From NCBI GenBank assembly GCA_030038335.1, contig JASHPC010000230.1, positions 1 to 5,698 on the forward strand: DNA of 5,698 nt. Reading direction: 5' to 3'. This document shows, piece by piece, positions 1 through 5,533 of the stretch (positions are counted from its first letter, which is position 1; every line of letters begins with the position of its first letter). The notes beneath the pieces are model-generated. The model searched no databases, was not told where the DNA came from, and saw only the letters and a list, made by a program, of their open reading frames with translations. The position numbers were made by a program, and so were the translations under genes. The stretch comes from Vulcanimicrobiota bacterium. GTDB taxonomy: Bacteria; Vulcanimicrobiota; Vulcanimicrobiia; Vulcanimicrobiales; Vulcanimicrobiaceae.

Positions 1-225
1 GCCGAAGCATTCCTCGATCGAAACAATCTCGCCGCGCGCCACGAGCGTTCCGCCCGCGAGCACGTCGACGGGCTGCGACACCGATCGATCGAGCGTTACG
101 ACCGCTCCTTCTCCCAGCTCGAGCAGCTCCGCAATCGTCATCCGACGGCTTCCGAGCACGGCGGTTACGTCGAGCGGCACGGAGCGCAGCACCTCGAGAT
201 CTGCGTTTTGACGAACTGCGCTCAT
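1..225 (-). CDS. fliN: Flagellar motor switch protein FliN, 3' end cut by window edge
   Basis: FliN builds the bottom of the flagellar C ring and helps dock export substrates and the FliH/FliI complex at the cytoplasmic base. The visible 75 residues are one SpoA domain beginning almost at once: a VPLDVTAVLG stretch (residues 16-25), then MTIAELLELGEGAVVTLDR, then QPVDVLAGG and LVARGEIVSIEECFG at the cut. These match the usual FliN consensus (V-v-LG, i-elL-L--GsvveLd, p-dvlvn, iArGEVV-i-e-FG); the common NFG is CFG here. Only about ten residues precede the domain, much less than the long N-terminal extension of enterobacterial FliN. The ATG (225-223) overlaps the TGA of the upstream fliM-like gene as ATGA, and no good Shine-Dalgarno precedes it, so coupled translation is likely. 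The end of the domain lies beyond base 1. A FliN-like SctQ C-terminal product is the alternative. Confidence 0.88.
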   Translation of the reverse strand, partial: MSAVRQNADLEVLRSVPLDVTAVLGSRRMTIAELLELGEGAVVTLDRSVSQPVDVLAGGTLVARGEIVSIEECFG

Positions 226-974
226 CGGCGACTCAGCACGCAAATCGCGTAGCGCTCTCCGCCGACGCCGAGCGTTCCTATTGCACACGCCTTTCCGTTT
301 GCGCGAAGCCTCGCCTCGAGCGACGGTGCCGCGAGCACGTCTCCGGGCTGCAACGTCGCGGCTTCCCGCGCGCGAAGCGATTGCAGAGGTAACTCGGCCG
401 TCGTTTCTACTACGGCATGCAGCAGCGTATTGCGGGGTATTGGCTGCGTCGCGCGGGCGTCGGGCTCGTTCGCAAGAGCGACGCCGATACAGAAGGCCAT
501 CGGCTCGAGCACGTGCAGCTCGAAGTACGTGACGGCATCAACGTCCGACGAAGCGAAATCGGGGCGCACGTCACCGCAGACTGGCGCGAGAGCGCCCGCA
601 ACCGCCGCCACCGCTCGCCGCGTGATCTCGAGCTCGAGCGGGGACAAGGCGCGAACTTCACGCAACGCTTCGGTCTCGCCGTAGAGGAGCGCCGCCAGCG
701 CGCAGGCGTCATGTGGGCGCAGCACAAGAGCGGCGTCACCGTTCGCTCCGCGAAGAACGTAGAGACGTGCGCCCTCGAAGATCGCGCTCCACGCCTCGCG
801 TCGTGGAATCGCGGGTGGCCACAAGCGAAGGTCCACATCCTTCCCGACGAGCGACGTCAATCGTTCGCGCACCGCGTTCGCAACGACGCATGCCGCGGGC
901 ACGGGCAGAAGGGAGCGCTCCTCGAAACGCGCGGCGCCGACGCGTTCATCGCCGGAAAACGCAAGATGCTTCAC
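222..974 (-). CDS. fliM: Short FliM-like C-ring protein with C-terminal SpoA domain
   Basis: The 250-residue product is a probable FliM, the C-ring protein that joins the FliG layer to FliN. Residues about 183-248 form a SpoA domain with the typical LQPGDVL turn (208-214) and a hydrophobic end (RYAICVL). Residues about 20-170 look like a divergent FliM middle domain, with LSPLELEITRRAVAAVAGAL (110-129) matching the T-x-iE helix that follows the GG loop in FliM. Ordinary FliM is about 320-340 residues. Two hallmarks are missing: the N-terminal EIDxLL-type CheY-binding peptide, and the GGxG motif, where LLYGETEAL (97-105) stands. This makes it resemble SctQ of injectisomes, though rod genes in the cluster favour a flagellar origin. 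The GTG start (974-972) overlaps the upstream stop as GTGA. A GGAG lies 8 bases before it, which supports this start. Confidence 0.75.
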   Translation of the reverse strand: MKHLAFSGDERVGAARFEERSLLPVPAACVVANAVRERLTSLVGKDVDLRLWPPAIPRREAWSAIFEGARLYVLRGANGDAALVLRPHDACALAALLYGETEALREVRALSPLELEITRRAVAAVAGALAPVCGDVRPDFASSDVDAVTYFELHVLEPMAFCIGVALANEPDARATQPIPRNTLLHAVVETTAELPLQSLRAREAATLQPGDVLAAPSLEARLRANGKACAIGTLGVGGERYAICVLSRR

Positions 975-1684
975 TTCACGATCTCCATTGCGGTCTTCTT
1001 TGCCGCGTCTTGCGCGCGGTATGCACTCTCCATCGCCTCTATCTCACGGTAGGCGACGCGCAGGCGATCGAGACTGCGGTCTATGTCGACGCCGCTGCTC
1101 TCACGGCGCATCGTCTCGAGTGGAGCGAAGTTGCCGTCTCCAGGGACGCCATAATGCGGAGAGCTGCCGGGCGGCGCGTCGAGCGTTTCGCCGTTTCCCG
1201 AGAGACGCGTCCCTGCGGGAAACCGTGCAAGAGCGAGTCTTCCGGCTACGACGCGCCGGCGTTCCCGAAGGCCGCTACGTGGATTGACGACGTCTCGTTC
1301 GTAGATCATCTCGCCGCGAGTGTCGATGCGAACGTTTCGCGCGCGTCCGAGTTCGACGTCGACTGCGTTCACGCGAAGCGTCCCGAGCGTTCCTCGCGCG
1401 TCCGCGCCCAAGACGGCGTCGCCGCTCTGCGCCGTGAGGATTCCACCACGCACCGAAAACGTGCCGCTGCGCGTGTAGCGCGTGGCTCCGTCGGCGCCTC
1501 GAGTAACGAAGTACGCGCGTTCGGGCGGCGCAACGGAGAGCGGGTCAAGCGTTGGATACGACGTCTCCGTTCGCGTAACGTCATCCAACGCCGGTCGAGC
1601 GCCCGGCGTGTAAGCGCGCAACACGTCGGCGGCGCGTTCGTCCACACGCTGCAGCGCAGCGGCAATCGATGCGTTCACGTGCAC
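971..1684 (-). CDS. FlgF/FlgG-family flagellar rod or hook-basal-body protein
   Basis: The product (237 residues from GTG 1684, or 235 from GTG 1678) belongs to the axial rod/hook family, whose members are exported through the type III gate and polymerise into the periplasmic rod. In the 235-residue numbering, AYFVTRGADGATRYTRSGTF (55-74) matches the family's FF-v--G---YTRdGsF core, followed by a TAQSGDAVLG strand. The C-terminus LETMRRESSGVDIDRSLDRL (187-206) and the following Y-EI-A-ESAYRAQD match the LE-SNVd--em--mI---R-yE--r-i---D coiled coil of FlgF and FlgG. The N-terminus is unusual, since the anNlANvnT-GFK signature of rod proteins is absent. I cannot tell FlgF from FlgG. GTG 1684 is chosen because a GGAG sits 7 bases upstream; GTG 1678 would give a GTGA overlap but a 13-base spacing. 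In the canonical order flgD and flgE would stand here. Confidence 0.75.
   Translation of the reverse strand: MHVNASIAAALQRVDERAADVLRAYTPGARPALDDVTRTETSYPTLDPLSVAPPERAYFVTRGADGATRYTRSGTFSVRGGILTAQSGDAVLGADARGTLGTLRVNAVDVELGRARNVRIDTRGEMIYERDVVNPRSGLRERRRVVAGRLALARFPAGTRLSGNGETLDAPPGSSPHYGVPGDGNFAPLETMRRESSGVDIDRSLDRLRVAYREIEAMESAYRAQDAAKKTAMEIVK
983..986 (-). promoter_or_regulatory. Shine-Dalgarno GGAG for the fliM-like gene
   Basis: The minus strand reads GGAG 8 bases before the GTG at 974, inside the last codons of the rod-type gene. It supports this GTG as the start. Confidence 0.65.
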
Positions 1685-2229
1685 GATGCGTCTCCGTGCA
1701 CCTGCGCGTGCGTGGCGACACCGCGACGCGCGAGATTCGAGCAGACGTCGGCGAGCGCCCGAACGACGCGCTCGTGCACGTCCCGGCGACACACGGCAAC
1801 GAGGTGAAGCTTCGCACCGCGATGCTCCATCACGACGTGCACGCGGTCTTGGCCGTCTCCGAGTCGCATCGTCGCGCGTTTGACGCGCTGGCTGCGAACG
1901 GTGGAAGCCGCGAGGCGTTCGAGATGCGAGGTTCTCTTTCGCGCCCGCTCGGGATCGCTCGAAGGCGGGGGTTGCTGCGCTCGCGTGCGCTGCGGCATTG
2001 GCTGACTGACGTTTTTCGATGGTGTCGTCGCGCCGCTGGAACTCTCCGCTCTTCTGCCGGCGGACTTCGCTGTTGCACGCGGCACGCGCGCAGCGGGTGA
2101 CGGGCGCGGCGCATTTCGCGCGCCATATCCCAACGCCGAATACCATGCCTGCGAGAGCGCGCGGCGATCGATCGCCGCGATGGGCGCCGCGAGAACGCTG
2201 ACTTCGAGAGGTTGCGTGATCGTCGTCAT
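1675..2229 (-). CDS. Small FliK-like protein (flagellar hook-length-control C-terminal domain)
   Basis: The 184-residue product has three parts. Residues 1-36 are a modestly hydrophobic leader with a QAWYSALGYG stretch. Residues about 37-110 are low-complexity and rich in Pro, Ser, Ala and Arg, probably disordered. Residues about 113-180 look like a compact alpha/beta domain: DRVHVVMEHRGAKLHLVAV (128-146), then an amphipathic helix HERVVRALADVCSNLARRGV (152-171) and a final strand. That pattern resembles the C-terminal domain of FliK, the ruler that switches export from hook to filament (v-v-l----g-l-v-l-----evr--l---l--L--l-a-Gl--a-v-V). Its place after fliI fits fliK, and also HpaP/SctP of injectisomes. 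FliK is usually two to three times longer. The ATG at 2229 is chosen; TTG 2307 and GTG 2244 are in-frame alternatives, and none has a good Shine-Dalgarno. Identity is by weak pattern matching only. Confidence 0.55.
   Translation of the reverse strand: MTTITQPLEVSVLAAPIAAIDRRALSQAWYSALGYGARNAPRPSPAARVPRATAKSAGRRAESSSGATTPSKNVSQPMPQRTRAQQPPPSSDPERARKRTSHLERLAASTVRSQRVKRATMRLGDGQDRVHVVMEHRGAKLHLVAVCRRDVHERVVRALADVCSNLARRGVATHAQVHGDASCT
1692..1695 (-). promoter_or_regulatory. Shine-Dalgarno GGAG deciding the FlgF/FlgG-like start
   Basis: The minus strand reads GGAG 7 bases before GTG 1684 and 13 bases before GTG 1678. The spacing favours 1684, two codons upstream of the GTG that forms a GTGA overlap with the FliK-like stop. 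Confidence 0.55.
2160..2179. repeat. Perfect 20-bp palindrome centred on CGATCGATCG
   Basis: Bases 2160-2179 equal their own reverse complement. The arms run CGCGGCGATC on each strand. It lies in the coding sequence of the FliK-like gene, about 50 bases after its ATG (codons for AAIDRR). On mRNA it could fold into a hairpin. It may be a chance product of GC-rich codons. Confidence 0.6.
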
Positions 2230-2263
2230 GCCGCTATCGTGCACGCGCGCCGTTATGGCGCGG
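2230..2263 (-). other. Only sizeable intergenic gap (34 bp), with a small hairpin
   Basis: This is the only stretch of more than 3 bases not assigned to a gene. It holds an inverted repeat with 6-bp arms (2246-2251 and 2257-2262) and a 5-base loop, directly after the fliI stop. No U-tract follows in the transcript, so it is not a standard terminator. If the FliK-like gene starts at GTG 2244 or TTG 2307 instead of ATG 2229, the hairpin would partly or wholly fall into coding sequence. Confidence 0.45.
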
Positions 2264-3517
2264 TCATCGGAAGGTGACCGTCGTGTGTTCCGGCGCCGGG
2301 GACCCAAGTTTCGCCGCTACGCCGTAGAGCCTATCGAGTGACTCTGCAGCGTCGCAGCATCGCGCGTCCTGACGAAGAAACGCTTCGATCTCTTCTTCTA
2401 ACCGCACCGCGGCCTCGATGCGCGCTCCGTTCGTTGCGATGCCAAGCATCCGCGCGTCTTCGGTGCGGGCAAGCTGCGCGATCGCGTCGCGCACGACTCC
2501 GGCCGAGCGAACGTGCTCCGGCGAAGCGACGAGATGCATCGTGCGGCTCGCGCTCGCGCCGACGTCGATTGCAGGAAATCGTCCCGCGCGCAGGAGCGCG
2601 CCCGATAGTTGAATGTGACCGTCGAGAAGCGAGCGCGCAGCGTCGCTGACGGGATCGCGCTCGTCGCCGTCGTCGAGCACCGTTGCGACGAGCGTCATCG
2701 AGCCATGCGGTGTCGCGCCGGCGACCTCGACGAGCCGCGCCAGCTCGGCAAAGACGCTAGGCGGATATCCCGCGCGTCCAACCGGCTCGCCGGCGGCAAG
2801 CCCGAGCTCGCGCAGCGCCATCGCCGTTCGCGCAAGGCTATCGAGCACGAGCAGCACGTGCACGCCGCGTTCTCGAAGAGCGGCGGCGTGCGCGAACGCA
2901 ACGCGCGCAGCACGAACGCGCTCGGCCGCCGGGCGATCTGACGTCGCACACACGACGGTCGTGCGCCGGTCGCAACGCTCGATCCACCGCTGTGCCTCTC
3001 GGCCACGTTCGCCGATCAGCGCAACGACGACGGCGTCTGCAGCCGCAGCGCTTGCGAAGGCTTCCAAGAGCGTGCTCTTCCCCGTGCCAGCGGCGCCGAA
3101 CAATCCGACGCGCGCTCCTATGCCGATCGGCATCAACGCGTCGATGCAGCGAATGCCGCACCACAACGGAGCGCGCACCGCGACGCGTGTGCTCGGCGCT
3201 TCTGGTTCCGACCGAACGAGCCGTCCTCGTAGCGCCGCTTTGCCGTCGAGGGCACGACCTGACGCGTCGATCGCGCGACCGAGCGCGCACGCACCGAGAG
3301 GAAGTTTTCGCATCGCATCGTCGAGCGCCACCGCTTCCCCATGCGCGACGCCTTCGAGCGAGCCGTGTGCGAAGAGCCATGCGTGGCCGCCGTCAACCCG
3401 TCGTACTTCCGCCGGTACGGCGTTTCCAAGACGCGCGCTTGCGCCGATCGCGGCGCGCGGCAGCCGCGCTACCACCATCCCGCCCTCGACGCGCTCGACG
3501 CGCCCGCAAACGATCAC
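2264..3517 (-). CDS. fliI: Flagellum-specific ATPase FliI (type III export ATPase)
   Basis: FliI is the hexameric cytoplasmic ATPase that unfolds and releases export substrates at the FlhA/FlhB gate. The 417-residue product shows an N-terminal beta-barrel (GRVERVEGGMVVARLP, 5-20), Walker A GAAGTGKST (141-149), IGERGRE with the catalytic Glu region (168-174), Walker B VLLVLDSLAR (221-230), LGLAAGEPVGRAGYPPSVF (238-256), and PAIDVGASASR (315-325), which fits the rotary/export ATPase signature and keeps the Arg at the finger position. It aligns with FliI/SctN rather than F1-beta through GYPPSVF. The widely conserved Arg in the D-G-H-I-x-L-S-R motif is Gly306. The N-terminus is about 20 residues shorter than in enterobacterial FliI, where that part helps bind FliH. 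The GTG start overlaps the fliH stop as GTGA without a visible Shine-Dalgarno, so coupling is likely. Confidence 0.97.
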   Translation of the reverse strand: MIVCGRVERVEGGMVVARLPRAAIGASARLGNAVPAEVRRVDGGHAWLFAHGSLEGVAHGEAVALDDAMRKLPLGACALGRAIDASGRALDGKAALRGRLVRSEPEAPSTRVAVRAPLWCGIRCIDALMPIGIGARVGLFGAAGTGKSTLLEAFASAAAADAVVVALIGERGREAQRWIERCDRRTTVVCATSDRPAAERVRAARVAFAHAAALRERGVHVLLVLDSLARTAMALRELGLAAGEPVGRAGYPPSVFAELARLVEVAGATPHGSMTLVATVLDDGDERDPVSDAARSLLDGHIQLSGALLRAGRFPAIDVGASASRTMHLVASPEHVRSAGVVRDAIAQLARTEDARMLGIATNGARIEAAVRLEEEIEAFLRQDARCCDAAESLDRLYGVAAKLGSPAPEHTTVTFR

Positions 3518-3972
3518 GACGCGCGGGCGCGCAAGACGCTCGCGAGCCGCGCGCCAAGCGACGCATCGATGCTGCCATATCGCAGCTCGAGCCTCACGTC
3601 GCCCCGCCGCAACCCTTCGGCGGCGTGTACCGGGACGCCGCAGTCTCCGAGCGCTTTCACGTCGTCTGCGTGCGCGTACATCGTCAGAGGCTCATCGCGC
3701 TCGAATTGCTCGAGCAAGCGCTGCGCGATCCGCGCGACGTCGACCTCTTCAAGCGCGAGCTCGCGCCCGAGGACCTCGACACTCAGATCACGGAGAAGAT
3801 CGCTGCGAACGGCGTCGAGCGCATCTGCCAGCGCCGCAAAGAACAACCGCACGTCGCGCGCGTCGTAGGCATCGCGCTCGTGCTCGGCTTCCGCCGGACC
3901 CTCGACAACACTCTGTTCGGGCGGGTCCGCCCGGCGCGCGTAGACGTCGAAAGGAACGAATGCATCACGCAT
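3514..3972 (-). CDS. fliH: FliH-like regulator/stator of the export ATPase
   Basis: FliH dimers bind FliI, restrain its ATPase activity and link it to FliN at the C ring. The 152-residue product has an acidic, probably flexible N-terminus (to about 35), a helical middle (FFAALADALDAVRSDLLRDL, 44-63), and a C-terminal domain ending in LRRGDVRLELRYGSIDASLG (121-140), which matches the family's rGgc-vet--G-vDasl-rrl signature. It is shorter than enterobacterial FliH (about 235 residues) and has few of the GxxxG repeats seen there. Its place between fliF and fliI supports the call. The ATG (3972-3970) lies inside the end of fliF, overlapping by 8 bases, and no strong Shine-Dalgarno is seen. SctL of injectisomes is the homologous alternative. 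Confidence 0.85.
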   Translation of the reverse strand: MRDAFVPFDVYARRADPPEQSVVEGPAEAEHERDAYDARDVRLFFAALADALDAVRSDLLRDLSVEVLGRELALEEVDVARIAQRLLEQFERDEPLTMYAHADDVKALGDCGVPVHAAEGLRRGDVRLELRYGSIDASLGARLASVLRARAS

Positions 3973-5251
3973 TGCGCAAGAGCTCGCCGGGGTCGGGGAT
4001 CAGCGGCGACGTTGCGCGATGCATGCGCTTGACGATCGCCGCGCGTTCGTGCGGCGGATAGAGCTCGAGAACGGCCGCCGCAGTCGCCGTAGGCAACGCG
4101 CTGATCACCGCCGCTGCCGCGTGCGGTGGCTCCTCCTCGAGCATCGCGCGCACGCGCGCTGGCGGCATGTCGGGTGCCTCGCGTCGCGCCTGCGACACGC
4201 GTACGCGTTCTCCGAAACTTCGGATTGCGTTGACGATCGAGGGCGCCGCCATGCGACATGCGACGAGCGCGCCCGCAACACAGACGATAACCGGAAGCAG
4301 CGGCACGGCGATGCCGTAGAGCAGCCACCAGACGTCCTTGCGCGCGGTAGGCGGCCGCGCAAAATCGACGGCTTGCACCGCAAGCGCGTCTCCGCGTCGT
4401 GCATCGAACGCGACGGTCGCGGCGGCTAAGTCGCGCACAGCGAGCAGATCGCCTGCGTGCGCCGTGTCGACGAAGACCGCCGTTGACGTGCGGTTCGCAT
4501 CGGAACGCACGCGAACGATCGTGACGCCCTCTCCGAACGCGTCGTCCAGCGCCGACTGCAACGCGTTTTGAAGGCCTCCAGCGTCGCTTTCCGCCGCGTT
4601 CGCAGCGTCGTCGAGCGCAACGCCACGGTCGTCCAAGATCGTTACGTGGCCGGCGGCGAGTCCCGGCACCGCGGCCGCTACGAACGCCCGAATCCCGGTA
4701 ACCGTCTGGCGCGTCATGCGAATGCCGGGGGAAAGGCGAAGGCGAACGCTCGCAGTCGCCGCGCTGCCCCGTTCGTCGGCGAACTCGCTCGCCTTCGCGG
4801 GTGCGACGATCACGCGCGCGTCCTGAACGCCGGCGACGTCACGCAATGCCGCGGCGATGTCACCTTCGCGCCCGGCAACTTCCTGTTCGTCGATGACGCT
4901 TTGCGGCGTCAGCGCACCGATCGCCGAAAGCGCCTCGTCTTCGCTCGTAAGGTGTGCGTGTGGGACGCCGGCGAGCGAGAGTCGCAAAAGCAGTTCGTTT
5001 CGTCGCCGCGACTCGACCGTCACGTTGTCCGCGAGCGGTGTGAACGGAACGTTCCACGCGGCCAACCGCTCTTCGATCTCTTGCAGTTGCTCGGGGTGGA
5101 GCGGCGTCGCGAAGAGCGCAGTCTGCGGTACGCGTCCGAACGACGCGACGACTCCGCCAAAAATGATGACGGCCACGAGCACACTTGCGAATGCTACGCG
5201 CGCGCGTGGATCGATCGCGCGCAATCTTCCAAGTGCAGACGCCAGCGTCAT
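3965..5251 (-). CDS. fliF: Short MS-ring protein FliF with a FliG middle-domain-like C-terminal tail
   Basis: FliF forms the inner-membrane MS ring on which rod, export gate and C ring assemble. The 428-residue product has TM1 (about 18-38); RBM1 (ALFATPLHPEQLQEIEERLA, 45-64, to LAGVP); RBM2 of the YscJ/FliF family (IDEQEVAGREGDIAAALRDV, 120-139, then ARVIVAP and VAAAVPGLAAGHVTILDDRG, 191-210); a short RBM3 (226-297) ending in ARRGDALAVQAVDF; TM2 (about 308-331); and a cytoplasmic tail. The usual collar insertion inside RBM3 is missing, so the protein is over 100 residues shorter than typical FliF (about 550). The tail from residue 363 resembles the FliG middle domain. The ATG at 5251 follows the fliE stop by 3 bases. 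No separate fliG follows, since fliH starts inside the end of this gene. Confidence 0.92.
   Translation of the reverse strand: MTLASALGRLRAIDPRARVAFASVLVAVIIFGGVVASFGRVPQTALFATPLHPEQLQEIEERLAAWNVPFTPLADNVTVESRRRNELLLRLSLAGVPHAHLTSEDEALSAIGALTPQSVIDEQEVAGREGDIAAALRDVAGVQDARVIVAPAKASEFADERGSAATASVRLRLSPGIRMTRQTVTGIRAFVAAAVPGLAAGHVTILDDRGVALDDAANAAESDAGGLQNALQSALDDAFGEGVTIVRVRSDANRTSTAVFVDTAHAGDLLAVRDLAAATVAFDARRGDALAVQAVDFARPPTARKDVWWLLYGIAVPLLPVIVCVAGALVACRMAAPSIVNAIRSFGERVRVSQARREAPDMPPARVRAMLEEEPPHAAAAVISALPTATAAAVLELYPPHERAAIVKRMHRATSPLIPDPGELLRNA
3968..4165 (-). other. FliG middle-domain-like region at the C-terminus of FliF
   Basis: These codons encode residues 363-428. The pattern VRAMLEEEPPHAAAAVISAL (367-386) followed by P-x-x-x-AAAVLELYPPHERAAIVKRM (391-410) and I-P-D-P-G-E-L-L matches the FliG middle-domain pattern LeeEhPQtiAlILshLpp-kAA-VL--Lpee-q--vi-RiA, with EEPPH in place of EHPQ. 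In FliG this region binds FliM. The match is by eye. The related N domain of MgtE shares the same helical repeat, so fold-level similarity is surer than function. Confidence 0.65.
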
Positions 5252-5254
5252 GAA

Positions 5255-5533
5255 TCAGATCTGCATCGAGAGCAACGTCTGCATCGCCTGAGCCGCGCGC
5301 TGCGCCGCCGAGGCAGCAACGGAGATCGCGACATCTGCGCGAGCGCGCTCGTAGACGGCGTCGCGTAGACTGCCCGCTCCACTTGCATAGGCATTCTCGG
5401 CGCGTTGTGCGTCTTCGAAGATTGCGCTGACTGCGTCGACGGCGCGCGCGAACGCGTTCACCTCACGGTCGCTGGGAGTAGACGGAGCCATGTCAGGGCG
5501 GGGAACGTCCGGAAGCAGCGGGCGGACGGTCAC
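5255..5533 (-). CDS. fliE: Flagellar hook-basal body protein FliE
   Basis: FliE is the small adaptor that joins the MS ring and export gate to the first rod subunits, and it is itself exported. The 92-residue product has a Pro-rich, flexible N-terminus (1-22) and then two long helices: F-RAVDAVSAIFEDAQRAENAY (28-49) and VYERARADVAISVAASAAQR (60-79), ending in MQTLLSMQI. Length, helix layout and the M-q-l/v end fit FliE (usually 90-110 residues, ending in a rMqv-like motif), though the usual VR-K--AY-EI motif before the end is replaced by QRAAQAMQTLL. The GTG start (5533-5531) overlaps the flgC stop as GTGA, and an AAGGA sits 7 bases upstream, which supports this start. Position between flgC and fliF agrees with the canonical order. 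Confidence 0.88.
   Translation of the reverse strand: MTVRPLLPDVPRPDMAPSTPSDREVNAFARAVDAVSAIFEDAQRAENAYASGAGSLRDAVYERARADVAISVAASAAQRAAQAMQTLLSMQI

Noticed and set aside
713..1807. Long open frame on the plus strand (364 codons)
   Set aside because: It is antisense to the fliM-like and rod genes, Arg-rich with no family pattern, while the minus-strand frames here give clear flagellar motifs.
1685..2146. N-terminal extension of the rod-type gene to 391 residues
   Set aside because: The extra residues overlap the FliK-like gene in another frame, are Arg-rich and lack rod-family features. A GTG with a Shine-Dalgarno lies at 1684.
2246..2262. Hairpin after fliI as a transcription terminator
   Set aside because: The stem is only 6 bp and no T-run follows on the minus strand. 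The cluster continues directly downstream.
2961..4061. Long open frame on the plus strand (366 codons)
   Set aside because: It runs antisense to fliI and fliH, is extremely rich in Arg, Ala, Ser and Pro, and has no recognisable domain. It is a high-GC shadow of the real genes.
4568..5368. Plus-strand open frame (266 codons) opposite fliF and fliE
   Set aside because: It is antisense to well-matched FliF and FliE sequence and shows biased, domain-free composition.
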